Source of the DNA: Proteiniclasticum ruminis
Lineage (GTDB): Bacteria; Bacillota; Clostridia; Clostridiales; Clostridiaceae
Direction: 5' to 3'
NCBI RefSeq assembly: GCF_900115135.1
Contig: NZ_FOVK01000001.1
Location: 124,001-188,000 of the forward strand
DNA length: 64,000 nucleotides
The position numbers and the translations under genes were made by a program. Shown one piece after another: positions 15,730-25,234 of this stretch. The notes under the pieces are model-generated. The model saw nothing but the letters and a program-made list of their open reading frames with translations. It had not been told where the DNA came from and ran no database searches. Position 1 is the first letter of the stretch. Every line of letters starts with the position of its first letter.

Positions 15730-15763
15730 TTTTTCTAATCAAAGGAAACAGGAGGCGGAGCGC

Positions 15764-16735
15764 GTGGCGAGAATCATCGGAACAGGAAGTTACCTTCCAG
15801 AAACGGCATACAGCAATGAAGACATGGAAAAGATCGTAGAAACCAGTGATGAGTGGATCTATACAAGAACGGGGATCAGAAGCCGTCATTTTTCTAACGC
15901 ATCTGAAAATACAGGAGATATGGGATACTTTGCCGCCATGAGAGCATTGGAGAATGCTGGCATGGATGCGTCCGAGATTGACTGTATCCTTGTGGCGACA
16001 ACGACTCCCGAAAGTCTTGTGCCCAACACCAGCAGCTACATCCAAGCAAAGCTTGGTGTACCCGGTGCATCATGTCTTGATCTCAATGCAGCATGTTCTG
16101 GATTCATTTACGGGCTGGAACTGGCTGGAGCTCTTCTTCAAATGGGACAGAAAAAGAAAATTCTTCTCATCGGTACAGAGGTGCTCTCTAAAATAACAGA
16201 CTTTACGGACAGAAAGAGCTGTGTGCTCTTTGGAGATGGAGCAGGGGCAGTGGTTCTTGACAGTGGAGATAATGCATTCCATGTAGTCACTGGTGCAGAT
16301 GGTTCAAAAGGGGAATGTCTTTCCACGGGAACCTTTAAAGTAGAGAATATACTTGAAAAAAGTGAACCTTATTCCCAGTATATCGCCATGGATGGGAAGG
16401 AAGTCTATAAATTTGCGGTAAATATTCTGCCGGAAGTGCTCAGTGAAGCTGTGGAGAAGGGTGGAGACAGTGTTTCCTCATTGGATCATGTGATTCCCCA
16501 TCAGGCGAACTTTAGAATCATTCAGGCAGCAGCAAAAAAGCTTCAGCTTCCCTTGGAGAAGTTCTATATGAACATCGATCATGTGGGGAACACATCTGCA
16601 GCATCCATTGCCATTGCGCTGGATGAGATGAACCGAAAGAAACTTCTTAAAAAAGGTCAAAAGATCGGTATGGTTGGTTTTGGTGGTGGTCTCACTTATG
16701 GGGCATGTTATCTGACATGGACCATGGAGTCCTAG
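15764..16735 (+). CDS. fabH: 3-oxoacyl-ACP synthase III
   Basis: 323 residues from GTG 15764, with AGGAGG at 15750-15754; the frame is open to 15716 but that part covers the operator. The Cys-His-Asn triad is complete: Cys in LNAACSGF, His in IPHQANFR, Asn in GNTSAAS. It condenses acetyl-CoA (or a branched primer) with malonyl-ACP, the first step of each fatty acid. First gene of the eleven-gene fab-acc operon ending at 24778; co-transcription with all downstream genes is supported by short gaps or overlaps. Confidence 0.97.
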   Translation: MARIIGTGSYLPETAYSNEDMEKIVETSDEWIYTRTGIRSRHFSNASENTGDMGYFAAMRALENAGMDASEIDCILVATTTPESLVPNTSSYIQAKLGVPGASCLDLNAACSGFIYGLELAGALLQMGQKKKILLIGTEVLSKITDFTDRKSCVLFGDGAGAVVLDSGDNAFHVVTGADGSKGECLSTGTFKVENILEKSEPYSQYIAMDGKEVYKFAVNILPEVLSEAVEKGGDSVSSLDHVIPHQANFRIIQAAAKKLQLPLEKFYMNIDHVGNTSAASIAIALDEMNRKKLLKKGQKIGMVGFGGGLTYGACYLTWTMES

Positions 16736-16778
16736 ATCCCATCTTACATAAAAAAATAAAATTTTGGAGGAATTATCA

Positions 16779-17003
16779 ATGATTTTTGAAAAAGTAAAGG
16801 AAATACTCATGAAGGAACTGAACCTGTCTGGAGAAGAAGTGACCATGGAGGCATCCTTTGAAGCCCTAGGCATCGATTCTTTGGATCTTGTGGAACTTGT
16901 GATGCAGCTGGAAGAAGAGTTTGACATCAGTATGGAAGAAACCGAAGAAATGAAGACAGTTGAGGATGTTGTACGTTACATCGAAAAAGCAAAAGAAGCA
17001 TAA
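16779..17003 (+). CDS. acpP: Acyl carrier protein
   Basis: 74 residues from ATG 16779, with GGAGG ten bases upstream. It is strongly acidic. The phosphopantetheine attachment serine is in [10 protein letters not shown]. It carries growing acyl chains for the surrounding Fab enzymes. The gene sits 43 bases behind fabH and 12 before fabK, the standard place in this operon type. Confidence 0.97.
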   Translation: MIFEKVKEILMKELNLSGEEVTMEASFEALGIDSLDLVELVMQLEEEFDISMEETEEMKTVEDVVRYIEKAKEA

Positions 17004-17015
17004 TAGAGGTGCACT

Positions 17016-17939
17016 ATGAAGAATCGTATATGTGAACTGCTGGGAATACAGTATCCTGTGTTCCAGGGAGCCATGGCCTGGCTCTCCGATGGCACTCTAG
17101 CTGCTGCAGTCTCCAACGCTGGAGGCCTTGGCATCATTGCTGGCGGCAATGCGGAAGGCCATATCATCCGGGAAGAGATCCGCAAAGCAAAATCCTTAAC
17201 AGACAAACCCTTTGGCGTCAACATCATGCTGCTCAGTCCTTACAAAGATGAGGTCATTGATGTCGTACTGGAGGAGAAAGTGGCCATGGTGACAACTGGT
17301 GCCGGAAATCCTGGAAAATACATCGAGAGATTTCACCAAGCTGGAATCAAGGTGTTTCCTGTGGTTCCTTCTGTAGCTTTGGCGAAGAAAATGGAAAAAC
17401 TTGGCGCGGATGGCGTCATCGCCGAAGGAAATGAAGCAGGAGGGCACATTGGAAAACTTTCTTCCATGGTGCTGACCCCTCAGGTTTGTGATGCTCTATC
17501 CATTCCTGTGGTCATGGCCGGAGGCATCGGGGACCATAGAGGTGTCGATGCTGCGTTCATTCTGGGGGCGGAAGGTGTTCAGCTTGGCACCTACTTTATT
17601 CTGGCTGATGAATGCAGAGCCCATGAGAACTACAAGACCATGGTGGAAAAAGCAGGAGATCTTGATACCACCGTCACAGGACGGTTCACAGGGCATCCTG
17701 TTCAGGTATTAAGAAATAAGCTCACGAGAAGATTTGAAGAACTGGAAAAAAACGGTGGTTCGTTGGAAGATTATGAAGCTCTGGGAAGAGGGTCACTCTA
17801 CCAGTCAGTCATACTAGGAGATCTGGAGAAAGGATCCTTCATGGCTGGTCAGATTGCTGGGCTAGTATCAAAGCGCGGCACCTGCAGCGAACTGATGGCG
17901 CATCTTCTGAAAGATGTGAAAAGCATACAGCAGCGATAA
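17016..17939 (+). CDS. fabK: Enoyl-ACP reductase II (FMN-dependent)
   Basis: 307 residues, ATG 17016. Glycine-rich FMN/phosphate-binding segments of the nitronate monooxygenase/FabK barrel are seen: PVFQGAMAWLSDG, SNAGGLGIIAGGN, EGNEAGGHIG and MAGGIGDHRG. FabK reduces trans-2-enoyl-ACP with NAD(P)H and replaces FabI. No fabI is present in the window. FabK-only organisms are insensitive to triclosan-type FabI inhibitors, a family property not tested here. Confidence 0.96.
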   Translation: MKNRICELLGIQYPVFQGAMAWLSDGTLAAAVSNAGGLGIIAGGNAEGHIIREEIRKAKSLTDKPFGVNIMLLSPYKDEVIDVVLEEKVAMVTTGAGNPGKYIERFHQAGIKVFPVVPSVALAKKMEKLGADGVIAEGNEAGGHIGKLSSMVLTPQVCDALSIPVVMAGGIGDHRGVDAAFILGAEGVQLGTYFILADECRAHENYKTMVEKAGDLDTTVTGRFTGHPVQVLRNKLTRRFEELEKNGGSLEDYEALGRGSLYQSVILGDLEKGSFMAGQIAGLVSKRGTCSELMAHLLKDVKSIQQR

Positions 17940-17955
17940 AAGGAGACATAGAAAG

Positions 17956-18876
17956 ATGGCAATACGCTTTTACTTCCCCGGTCAGGGGGCACAATATGAG
18001 AATATGGGCTTGGATTTTTACGAGTCCTTTGATTCCTATAAGAAACTTCTGGAGGAAGTGGCTCTGGTAGGAGATGTACCCCTCATGGAGATTCTGAAGG
18101 ATCCGGATGCGCTCTCTGAAACGGAGAATGCCCAGCTGGCCATCTTTTCCATGAGTTTTGGCATCGCAAAACTTCTTTCAGAGGAAGGGATTTATGCGGA
18201 TGAAGTCATGGGCATCAGTCTGGGGGAATATGCGGCCCTTGCCTACAGTGGCGCAGTTCGGCAGCTGGATACAGTGAAAATGCTGAAAAAACGTTCTTAT
18301 TTCATGTCTTTGGCCGCCAAAGAAAAAGAAGGATTTCTAGCCGCAGTCTCCTTCCTGGAAGAACATCTGGTGGAAGAAGCGGTTTCCACCACAGAAGATG
18401 TCTATGTCTCAAACTACAATGCGCCCAACCAGCTGGTTGTGGGGGGAGACGCAAAGAAGAAAGAGGAGATTCTTTCGAAGCTGAAGGAAAAGGGCGCGAA
18501 GAAAGTTACTTTTCTTTCTGTCTCCGGCGCGTTCCACACAAGATATATGGAAAAAGCAGCCCTTTATTATGGGGAATATCTGAAAAACATCAAATTCTTC
18601 CCACCGGAAATCCCAGTCTATGCCAATGTCAAAGGAAGCCTCTATGAAAGAGGGGATGACTTCAGAAAACTTCTTTCGGACCATGTGGATCACCCCGTGA
18701 GACTTTCCGGCATTCTTTCTTCTATGGAGAAGAATGAGGAGGATCTGCATGTGGTCATCGGCCCTGGCAAAGCCATGGCTTCCATTCTCAAGCAGAACAA
18801 GGTACCAGGAGAAGTGCTCCTTGTAAGCAGTGTGGAACAGTTCAAAGAAGCAGTCAGAAGAGTGAAGGAGAGGTAA
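17956..18876 (+). CDS. fabD: Malonyl-CoA:ACP transacylase
   Basis: 306 residues, ATG 17956 after AAAGGAGA. The nucleophile elbow is GISLGEYAAL (GxSxGE) and the catalytic His lies in SGAFHTRYM. The N-terminal FPGQGAQY is standard. It moves malonate from CoA to ACP for FabH and FabF. Two bases separate its stop from fabG. Confidence 0.97.
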   Translation: MAIRFYFPGQGAQYENMGLDFYESFDSYKKLLEEVALVGDVPLMEILKDPDALSETENAQLAIFSMSFGIAKLLSEEGIYADEVMGISLGEYAALAYSGAVRQLDTVKMLKKRSYFMSLAAKEKEGFLAAVSFLEEHLVEEAVSTTEDVYVSNYNAPNQLVVGGDAKKKEEILSKLKEKGAKKVTFLSVSGAFHTRYMEKAALYYGEYLKNIKFFPPEIPVYANVKGSLYERGDDFRKLLSDHVDHPVRLSGILSSMEKNEEDLHVVIGPGKAMASILKQNKVPGEVLLVSSVEQFKEAVRRVKER

Positions 18877-18878
18877 TT

Positions 18879-19610
18879 ATGTCAAAGAAGACTTGTATCA
18901 TCACAGGAAGCGGCAGAGGCATCGGAAAAGCCTGTGCGACTCATTTTGCAAGAAACGGCTACAATGTGGTGGTGAATTATGTGCACCGAGAGCCTTCAGC
19001 CCTTGTAGCGGAACTGGAGGAAATGAATGCTTCTTATCTGGTTGTCCAAGGGGATGTTTCAAAATCAGAAGATGCCAAAAACTTGGTGCAGAAAACAGTG
19101 GAAGCCTTCGGCCAGATTGATGTTCTCATCAACAACGCAGGAATCACAAAAGATGGACTGCTCATGAGAATGAAAGAGGAAGACTTCATGTCCGTTCTGG
19201 AGGTGAATCTTCTGGGGGCATTCCAGATGACCAAAGAAGTGACACCCTATATGATGAAAAAGCGTCAGGGAAGAATCATCAACATTTCATCCGTGGTGGG
19301 GATTCATGGAAATGCAGGGCAAAGCAATTACGCAGCCTCCAAAGCGGGACTCATCGGATTTACCCTGTCCATGGCCAAAGAGCTGGGAAAAAGAAACATC
19401 ACCTGCAACGCCATCGCACCAGGTTTCATTGAGACAGAGATGACCGATGTCCTCAGCGACAAAGTCAAAGAGTCCCTCTATGAAAGAATTTCACTGGGAC
19501 ATCTGGGAAAGACAGAAGATGTGGCAAACCTTGCTTATTTCCTGGCTGGAGAAGAGAGTACCTACATCACCGGTCAGGTCATCAAAGTGGATGGCGGTAT
19601 GAGCCTTTAG
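18879..19610 (+). CDS. fabG: 3-oxoacyl-ACP reductase
   Basis: 243 residues, ATG 18879 after GAGAGG. It is a short-chain dehydrogenase with cofactor loop TGSGRGIGKA, NNAG at the end of strand 4, catalytic Ser in INISSVVG and YAASK. It reduces 3-oxoacyl-ACP with NADPH. It is placed between fabD and fabF. Confidence 0.97.
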   Translation: MSKKTCIITGSGRGIGKACATHFARNGYNVVVNYVHREPSALVAELEEMNASYLVVQGDVSKSEDAKNLVQKTVEAFGQIDVLINNAGITKDGLLMRMKEEDFMSVLEVNLLGAFQMTKEVTPYMMKKRQGRIINISSVVGIHGNAGQSNYAASKAGLIGFTLSMAKELGKRNITCNAIAPGFIETEMTDVLSDKVKESLYERISLGHLGKTEDVANLAYFLAGEESTYITGQVIKVDGGMSL

Positions 19611-19623
19611 GAGGAAAACAGAC

Positions 19624-20850
19624 ATGAGAAGAGTAGTCATAACAGGAATGGGGACTGTAAACCCCATCGGAAACAGTGTGGAAGAGCTGAAGGAGAGCCT
19701 TAGAAATGGCACCTCCGGCGTAGGGAAAATCACACATTTTGACACAGAAGGATTCAAAGCAACCCTGGCCTGTGAAGTGAAATTTGAAGAACTGGATGAT
19801 CTCATCGGGAAAAAAGAAGCAAGACGTATGGACCGGTTCACAAAACTTGCTGTGGCTGCCTGTGAGGAGGCTGTGAAAGATGCGAATCTTATGGATGCTT
19901 ATGATCCATTTGACGTGAGCATCTACGTGACCTCTGGCATCGGAGGCCTTACCACCATGGAAGAGAACGTGAAGAAGTATATGGAAAAAGGTCCTGGCAG
20001 AGTATCTCCTTTCTTTATCCCCATGAACATCCTCAATATGGCAGCAGGAGAGATTTCTATGCGCTATAAAGCCATGGGCATTTCCTATGCACCGGTCAGC
20101 GCCTGCGCATCTGGCACCCATTCCATCGGAGAAGGCTTCCGGGCCATCAAACATGGCTATACCAAGGCAGCCATCGTCGGGGGATCTGAAGGATCCATCA
20201 CTCCCATGGCTGTGGCAGGGTTTTCCAACATGAAAGCGTTGAACGAAACTACTGATGTTTTGAAAGCCTCCATTCCCTTTGACAAAGACCGTGCAGGATT
20301 TGTCATGGGAGAAGGCGCAGGTGCTCTAATCCTTGAGGATCTGGAAGAAGCGCTGAAAAGAGGTGCGAAGATTTATGGAGAAGTGGTGGGCTATGGAGCC
20401 ACCACCGACGCCTATCATATGACACAGCCTCATCCTGAGGCACTGGGCGCTTATATGGCCATGAAAAAAGCACTGGAGGAAGCTTCCGTTGACCCTTCTG
20501 AAGTATCCTACATCAATGCCCATGGCACCAGCACCCCCATGAATGACCGTCTGGAATCCATGGCCGTGGTGAACCTATTTGGAGACCAAACACCGGTATC
20601 CAGCACCAAATCCATGACAGGGCACCTTCTTGGTGCAGCAGGGGCTGTAGAGTCCATCATCTCCATCATCGCAATCCAGGAAGGATTCATTCCAGCAACG
20701 GTGAACACAAAGGAGATGGATGAGGATGTGAAAGCGAATGTCATCATCGGAAAAAATCTCGAGAAGGATCTTCAGTATGTGCTCTCCAACTCTCTAGGGT
20801 TTGGTGGACATAATGCGTCTCTTCTCTTCAAGAAATGGGAGGGCAAGTAA
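19624..20850 (+). CDS. fabF: 3-oxoacyl-ACP synthase II
   Basis: 408 residues, ATG 19624 after TAGGAGGA. The Cys-His-His set is present: Cys in VSACASGTHS, first His in NAHGTSTPMND, second His in STKSMTGHLLGAAG. It carries out chain elongation. Its stop codon directly abuts the accB ATG, so translation is coupled. Confidence 0.97.
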   Translation: MRRVVITGMGTVNPIGNSVEELKESLRNGTSGVGKITHFDTEGFKATLACEVKFEELDDLIGKKEARRMDRFTKLAVAACEEAVKDANLMDAYDPFDVSIYVTSGIGGLTTMEENVKKYMEKGPGRVSPFFIPMNILNMAAGEISMRYKAMGISYAPVSACASGTHSIGEGFRAIKHGYTKAAIVGGSEGSITPMAVAGFSNMKALNETTDVLKASIPFDKDRAGFVMGEGAGALILEDLEEALKRGAKIYGEVVGYGATTDAYHMTQPHPEALGAYMAMKKALEEASVDPSEVSYINAHGTSTPMNDRLESMAVVNLFGDQTPVSSTKSMTGHLLGAAGAVESIISIIAIQEGFIPATVNTKEMDEDVKANVIIGKNLEKDLQYVLSNSLGFGGHNASLLFKKWEGK

Positions 20851-21324
20851 ATGGATCTGAAAGAAATACTGCTGCTACTTGAAAAGTTTCAGGATTCAGA
20901 CCTGACTCAGCTGAAAGTGCAGCTCTCTGGAGATCTCTTCGAGGCCAAGAGAGGACAGGACCAGCCGGATGCAGTCCATATGAAGCAGGAGGCTGCCCCT
21001 AAAAAACCGTTTGTCCGGGTCCAGCCTGAGACAAAAGTGGAAAAGGAAGACCCTTCCATTTTACCGGAAGAAAGCCTGGAAGGGCTCATCCAAGTGAATG
21101 CACCACTTGTGGGTACCTTCTACGCAAGACCTGGAGAAGATGAGGATCCTTTTGTGCAGGTAGGGGATACAGTGAAGAAGGGACAGGTGCTCTGCATTCT
21201 GGAAGCCATGAAAGTCATGAATGAGATCAAAAGTCCTTGTGACGGTACCGTCAGAAAGATACTTATGAAGGATGGAGAAGCAGTGGATTTCGGAAAAACC
21301 ATGTTTCTTCTGGAGGAGGCCTAA
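20851..21324 (+). CDS. accB: Biotin carboxyl carrier protein of acetyl-CoA carboxylase
   Basis: 157 residues, ATG 20851 immediately after fabF. There is an N-terminal helical segment, a proline/charged linker (about 40-75) and a C-terminal biotinyl domain with the biotin lysine in LEAMKVMNE. It shuttles carboxyl groups from AccC to AccA/AccD. No birA was seen in the window. Confidence 0.97.
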   Translation: MDLKEILLLLEKFQDSDLTQLKVQLSGDLFEAKRGQDQPDAVHMKQEAAPKKPFVRVQPETKVEKEDPSILPEESLEGLIQVNAPLVGTFYARPGEDEDPFVQVGDTVKKGQVLCILEAMKVMNEIKSPCDGTVRKILMKDGEAVDFGKTMFLLEEA

Positions 21325-21325
21325 A

Positions 21326-21751
21326 ATGGAGATGGACATCAGAGAAATCATGAAAGTGCTGCCTCATAGACCCCCTTTTCTTCTCATCGACAGAATCCTC
21401 TCCTGCGTTCCAGGAGAAAAGGTGGTGGCGCTGAAAAACGTCACCTACAACGAAGAATTCTTCCGAGGACACTATCCGGAGTATCCGGTGATGCCAGGTG
21501 TCCTCATTGTGGAAGCTCTGGCTCAGACAGGTGGATATGGCATCTTATGTATGCCTGAGAACAAAGACAAGACCCCATTTTTTGGTGGCATGAACAATGT
21601 GAAATTCAGAAAACAGGTGGTTCCTGGAGATACCTTGAGACTGGAAGTCACCATAGAAAAGCTCAAGCGTTCCTTCGGCAAAGGAAAAGGCATGGCATAT
21701 GTGGGAGAGGATCTTGTCTGTGAGGCAGAACTTACTTTTATGTTAGGATAG
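21326..21751 (+). CDS. fabZ: 3-hydroxyacyl-ACP dehydratase
   Basis: 141 residues from ATG 21326, two bases after the accB stop with GGAGGAGG upstream; the frame extends back into accB but that is not coding. It is a hot-dog fold enzyme with catalytic His in LPHRPPFLLID and Glu in MPGVLIVEALAQ. It dehydrates 3-hydroxyacyl-ACP. No separate FabM or FabN isomerase is visible, so how unsaturated chains are made is not answered here. Confidence 0.97.
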   Translation: MEMDIREIMKVLPHRPPFLLIDRILSCVPGEKVVALKNVTYNEEFFRGHYPEYPVMPGVLIVEALAQTGGYGILCMPENKDKTPFFGGMNNVKFRKQVVPGDTLRLEVTIEKLKRSFGKGKGMAYVGEDLVCEAELTFMLG

Positions 21752-21760
21752 GTGGTTATT

Positions 21761-23116
21761 TTGAAAATACTCATTGCCAATCGTGGAGAAATCGCAGTCC
21801 GGATCATTCGGGCTGCCCATGAGATGAATATAGAGACGGTGGCGGTTTATGCGAAAGCGGAAGAAGACGCCCTCCATGTGAAGCTGGCGGATGAGGCCTA
21901 CTGCATCGGAGAGAAGCATTCCTCCGAAAGCTACCTGAACATGGAGAATATCCTCATGAGTGCGGTACACTCCGGTGCAAATCTGGTGCATCCTGGATAT
22001 GGGTTTCTCTCTGAGAATCCTACCTTCCGAAAACTCCTCCGGGAATGCAGCATCGGTTTTATTGGACCCAGTGAAGAAACGATGCTTCAAATGGGAGACA
22101 AGTCCATGGCTAAATCCCTGGCAAAGAAGGCAGAGGTCCCCGTGGTTCCAGGATCAGATGGGGAAGTGCATTCTTTAGAGGAGGCAAAGACCGCTGCAGA
22201 AACCATCGGTTATCCTCTGCTCATTAAAGCTTCCAGTGGTGGCGGCGGCAAGGGGATCCGCATTGTGGAAAAAGAAGAGGACCTGAAGGGGGCGTATCTG
22301 GGGGCAAAGAAAGAAGCTCTGGCGAACTTTGGGGAAGATGGCGTCTATATGGAACGGTACCTGAAAAATCCAAGGCATATAGAGTTCCAGATTCTAAGGG
22401 ATCAGCATGGAAACACCATCCATCTTTTTGAAAGAGACTGCTCCCTGCAAAGAAGAAAGCAAAAAGTGCTGGAGGAAGCCCCTTCGCCAAAGCTTTCTGA
22501 GACCCTCCGGAAGAACATGGGCGAAGCCGCAGTGCGTCTTGCCGAAGCCTCGGATTACCTCGGAGCGGGCACCATTGAGTTCCTAGTGGACCATGAGGAA
22601 AATTTCTACTTCATGGAAATGAACACCAGAATCCAGGTGGAGCATCCAGTGACAGAAATGATCACTGGCGTGGATCTCATCAAAGAGCAGATTCGCATAG
22701 CCTTAGGGCATCCACTGTCTGTGACCCAGGAAGAGCTGAAGCTCACAGGCCATGCCATCGAGTGCAGAATCAATGCAGAAGATCCGGACAATGGATTTAT
22801 GCCTTCACCAGGTCTCATCACCTTCCTGCACTTTCCTTCGGGAAAAGACATTCGGGTGGACAGCGGATGCTATCAGGGACTACGGATTTTGCCCTACTAT
22901 GACGCCATGGTAGCAAAGCTCATCGTCCATGGGAAAAACAGAGAAGAGGCCATCTTGAAAATGCAGAGCGCCCTCTATGAACTGAGTATTGAAGGCATTG
23001 TGACCAACCAGAGCTACCAGGAGGATCTTCTCCGGGAGAGCTTTTTCCAGAGCGGAGAGTATCATACACTGAGCCTGGATTCTTTCCAAAGGGGGACTGT
23101 AGATGGCGCTGTTTAA
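21761..23116 (+). CDS. accC: Biotin carboxylase subunit of acetyl-CoA carboxylase
   Basis: 451 residues. I choose TTG 21761 because it gives the family N-terminus KILIANRGEIAVRI and has AGGTGG upstream; GTG 21752, which follows the fabZ stop directly, would add three residues. ATP-grasp features are present: the glycine loop SSGGGGKGIRIV, MEMNTRIQVEHPVTE and the GHAIECRINAED block. It carboxylates biotin on AccB with ATP and bicarbonate. It overlaps accD by 14 bases. Confidence 0.97.
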   Translation: MKILIANRGEIAVRIIRAAHEMNIETVAVYAKAEEDALHVKLADEAYCIGEKHSSESYLNMENILMSAVHSGANLVHPGYGFLSENPTFRKLLRECSIGFIGPSEETMLQMGDKSMAKSLAKKAEVPVVPGSDGEVHSLEEAKTAAETIGYPLLIKASSGGGGKGIRIVEKEEDLKGAYLGAKKEALANFGEDGVYMERYLKNPRHIEFQILRDQHGNTIHLFERDCSLQRRKQKVLEEAPSPKLSETLRKNMGEAAVRLAEASDYLGAGTIEFLVDHEENFYFMEMNTRIQVEHPVTEMITGVDLIKEQIRIALGHPLSVTQEELKLTGHAIECRINAEDPDNGFMPSPGLITFLHFPSGKDIRVDSGCYQGLRILPYYDAMVAKLIVHGKNREEAILKMQSALYELSIEGIVTNQSYQEDLLRESFFQSGEYHTLSLDSFQRGTVDGAV

Positions 23117-23984
23117 AAAAGAACGGAAATACTTCGCCCTGCATACCCATGGAGTGGAAACCCCATCTCCTGAAGCGGCGGAGGTTCTCACTCCGTCTAT
23201 CCCTGAAGGGCTCTATCATAAATGCAGACACTGCGAGAAGCTGGTGCTTCGGGAAGACTTGGAGAAGAACCTGAAGATCTGCCCCAAGTGTGGGGGATAT
23301 GAGCGTATGGGAGCCTGGGAACGCATTGACATGATTTTGGATCCATCCACCTTCCGGGAAATCAATGACCGGATTGTGGGGAAAAATCCATTGGATTTTC
23401 CAGATTACGAGAAGAAGATTGAACAGGTGCAGAAACACTCCGGTCTTACAGAAGCCATGGTCACAGGTTATGGGAGAATTGACGGGGTGAAGGTGGCGGT
23501 AGGTGTCATGGACCCCAATTTTATCATGGGGAGCATGGGTTCTGCAGTAGGAGAGAAAGCAGCCTCTTTGGTGGAGTTTGCCACCTTCTACAAGCTGCCC
23601 CTGATTTTATTCTCCGCCTCGGGTGGTGCCAGAATGCAGGAGGGCATCATGTCTCTGATGCAGATGACAAAGGTATCCTATGCCCTGAAAAAGCACCATG
23701 AGGAAGGCCTTCTTTATATCTCTGTACCGACAGATCCCACCACAGGCGGGGTGACGGCTTCCTTTGCGATGCTGGGAGATTTCATCATCGCAGAACCCAA
23801 GACCCTCATCGGATTTGCCGGAAGAAGAGTCATAGAAGGCACCATCAAAAAGAAACTGCCCGAGGACTTTCAAAGTGCTGAGTTTCTTCTGCAGAAAGGA
23901 TTTCTCGATGCAGTGGTGAAAAGAGAAGAGCTACGAAAATATCTTGGCAGGATTTTAAGGATTCATGAAGGAGGGGTTGTATGA
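23103..23984 (+). CDS. accD: Acetyl-CoA carboxylase carboxyltransferase beta subunit
   Basis: 293 residues, ATG 23103 inside the end of accC. The four-cysteine zinc ribbon is C-x2-C ... C-x2-C (CRHCEKL and CPKCGGY, about residues 41-63). The crotonase-like carboxyltransferase core has SASGGARMQEG and PTTGGVTAS. It pairs with AccA, with which it overlaps by four bases (ATGA). Confidence 0.97.
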   Translation: MALFKKERKYFALHTHGVETPSPEAAEVLTPSIPEGLYHKCRHCEKLVLREDLEKNLKICPKCGGYERMGAWERIDMILDPSTFREINDRIVGKNPLDFPDYEKKIEQVQKHSGLTEAMVTGYGRIDGVKVAVGVMDPNFIMGSMGSAVGEKAASLVEFATFYKLPLILFSASGGARMQEGIMSLMQMTKVSYALKKHHEEGLLYISVPTDPTTGGVTASFAMLGDFIIAEPKTLIGFAGRRVIEGTIKKKLPEDFQSAEFLLQKGFLDAVVKREELRKYLGRILRIHEGGVV

Positions 23985-24778
23985 ACGCCTGGGAACATGT
24001 GCTGAAAGCCAGAGACAAAAAAAGGCCTCTGCCCCATGATTTTATGAACCATCTGTTTCAGGAGTTTGTGGAACAGAAAGGGGACCGGCTTTATGGAGAG
24101 GATGGTGCCGTCTATGGCGGCATCGCTTTTTATAAAGGCACTCCCGTGACGGTAATCTCCATCACCAAAGGAAAAGACATGGAGGAGAACATACGCCGAA
24201 ACTTCGGCAGTCCCAATCCGGAAGGCTACAGAAAGGCATTACGGCTTATGAAGCAAGCTGAAAAATTCAATCGGCCGGTATTTATGCTCGTGGATACCAA
24301 AGGAGCCGGGTGCGCTGTGGAAGCTGAAGAACGTGGGCAAGGGGAAGCCATTGCCAGATGCCTTTTTGAAAGCGCATCCCTCCGGGTGCCCATCCTTTCC
24401 ATCATCACAGGGGAAGGTGGAAGTGGCGGTGCCTTGGCTCTCGCCTCTGGAGATGAGGTGTATATGCTGGAGCACGCCATTTATTCCATCTTATCCCCGG
24501 AAGGTTTTTCATCCATCTTGTACAAAGATGCAAAACGAGCAAAAGAAGCCAGTGATATTATGAAAATCACTGCAGAAGATCTATATGCTCTCAACATCAT
24601 TGAAGGAATCATTCCTGAGGGAGAGACCATTTCAGAGAATCTCTCTGATGTTCTCCTGAGAATGGAAGAGATCCTCGACGGATTCCTCAGCAAAATGAAA
24701 GAAACTCCTGTGGAGACAATGCTTCAGGACCGATATGAGCGGTTCAGGAAATTTGGCGAAGTCTACTGGAAACCCTAA
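23981..24778 (+). CDS. accA: Acetyl-CoA carboxylase carboxyltransferase alpha subunit
   Basis: 265 residues, short compared with about 315 in E. coli but normal for the Gram-positive form. ATG 23981 overlaps the accD stop. Core motifs: NFGSPNPEGYRKALR, VDTKGAGCAVEAEERGQ, GEGGSGGALALA. It is the last gene of the operon, with a terminator following at 24784. Confidence 0.97.
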   Translation: MNAWEHVLKARDKKRPLPHDFMNHLFQEFVEQKGDRLYGEDGAVYGGIAFYKGTPVTVISITKGKDMEENIRRNFGSPNPEGYRKALRLMKQAEKFNRPVFMLVDTKGAGCAVEAEERGQGEAIARCLFESASLRVPILSIITGEGGSGGALALASGDEVYMLEHAIYSILSPEGFSSILYKDAKRAKEASDIMKITAEDLYALNIIEGIIPEGETISENLSDVLLRMEEILDGFLSKMKETPVETMLQDRYERFRKFGEVYWKP

Positions 24779-24783
24779 TAAAA

Positions 24784-24820
24784 CATCCCATGGTTCTAAA
24801 GAACTGTGGGATGCTTTTTT
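24784..24820 (+). terminator. Terminator of the fab-acc operon
   Basis: CATCCCATGGTTCT / AACTGTGGGATG stem (one mismatch) followed by six T. Confidence 0.9.
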
Positions 24821-24833
24821 AAAAATAAAGTAC

Positions 24834-24880
24834 TTGACCAGATGTACTACATCTGATAGAGTAAAAGTACTACATCAGAT
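24834..24880 (+). promoter_or_regulatory. Promoter with two tandem operator repeats before padR
   Basis: TTGACC (24834-24839) and TAGAGT (24857-24862) are 17 bases apart. The spacer contains the perfect dyad AGATGTA-c-TACATCT (24840-24854). GTACTACATCTGAT (24844-24857) recurs as GTACTACATCAGAT (24867-24880), 23 bases later, about two helical turns. This is the expected layout for PadR autorepression. Confidence 0.8.
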
Positions 24881-24903
24881 GAAATAGTAAAGGGGATGAG
24901 CAT

Positions 24904-25233
24904 TTGATCAGTTCGGATGTCCTGCGGGGATATAATGATACCATGGTCCTTTACCTGCTGCTTCAGGAGCCTTCCTACGGCTATGAGCTGGCAAAGAAAA
25001 TCAAAGAAACCAGCAGCGGGATCTATACCATGAAAGAAACCACGCTGTATGCAGTGTTCCAGAGACTGGAGAAAAATGGTCTGGTCACTTCTTTTTATGG
25101 AGATGAAACCGGCGGTAAAAGGAGAACCTATTATAAGATTACAGAAGAAGGAAGAGCGTATTACGAGGAAAAATGCGCGGAATGGTCACTGACAAAAAAA
25201 GTCATTGAACGCTTTATCGAAAGGGGAGTATAG
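24904..25233 (+). CDS. PadR-family transcriptional repressor
   Basis: 109 residues from TTG 24904 with AAGGGGATG upstream. Winged-helix PadR motifs are seen: LLLQEPSYGYELAKKI, TLYAVFQRLEKNGLV and GKRRTYYKITEEG. It is the short (subfamily 2) form. It abuts the next gene, a HAAS-domain membrane protein, a pairing common in Firmicutes where PadR responds to envelope stress or drugs and controls its own operon. The ligand is unknown. Confidence 0.94.
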   Translation: MISSDVLRGYNDTMVLYLLLQEPSYGYELAKKIKETSSGIYTMKETTLYAVFQRLEKNGLVTSFYGDETGGKRRTYYKITEEGRAYYEEKCAEWSLTKKVIERFIERGV

Positions 25234-25234
25234 A

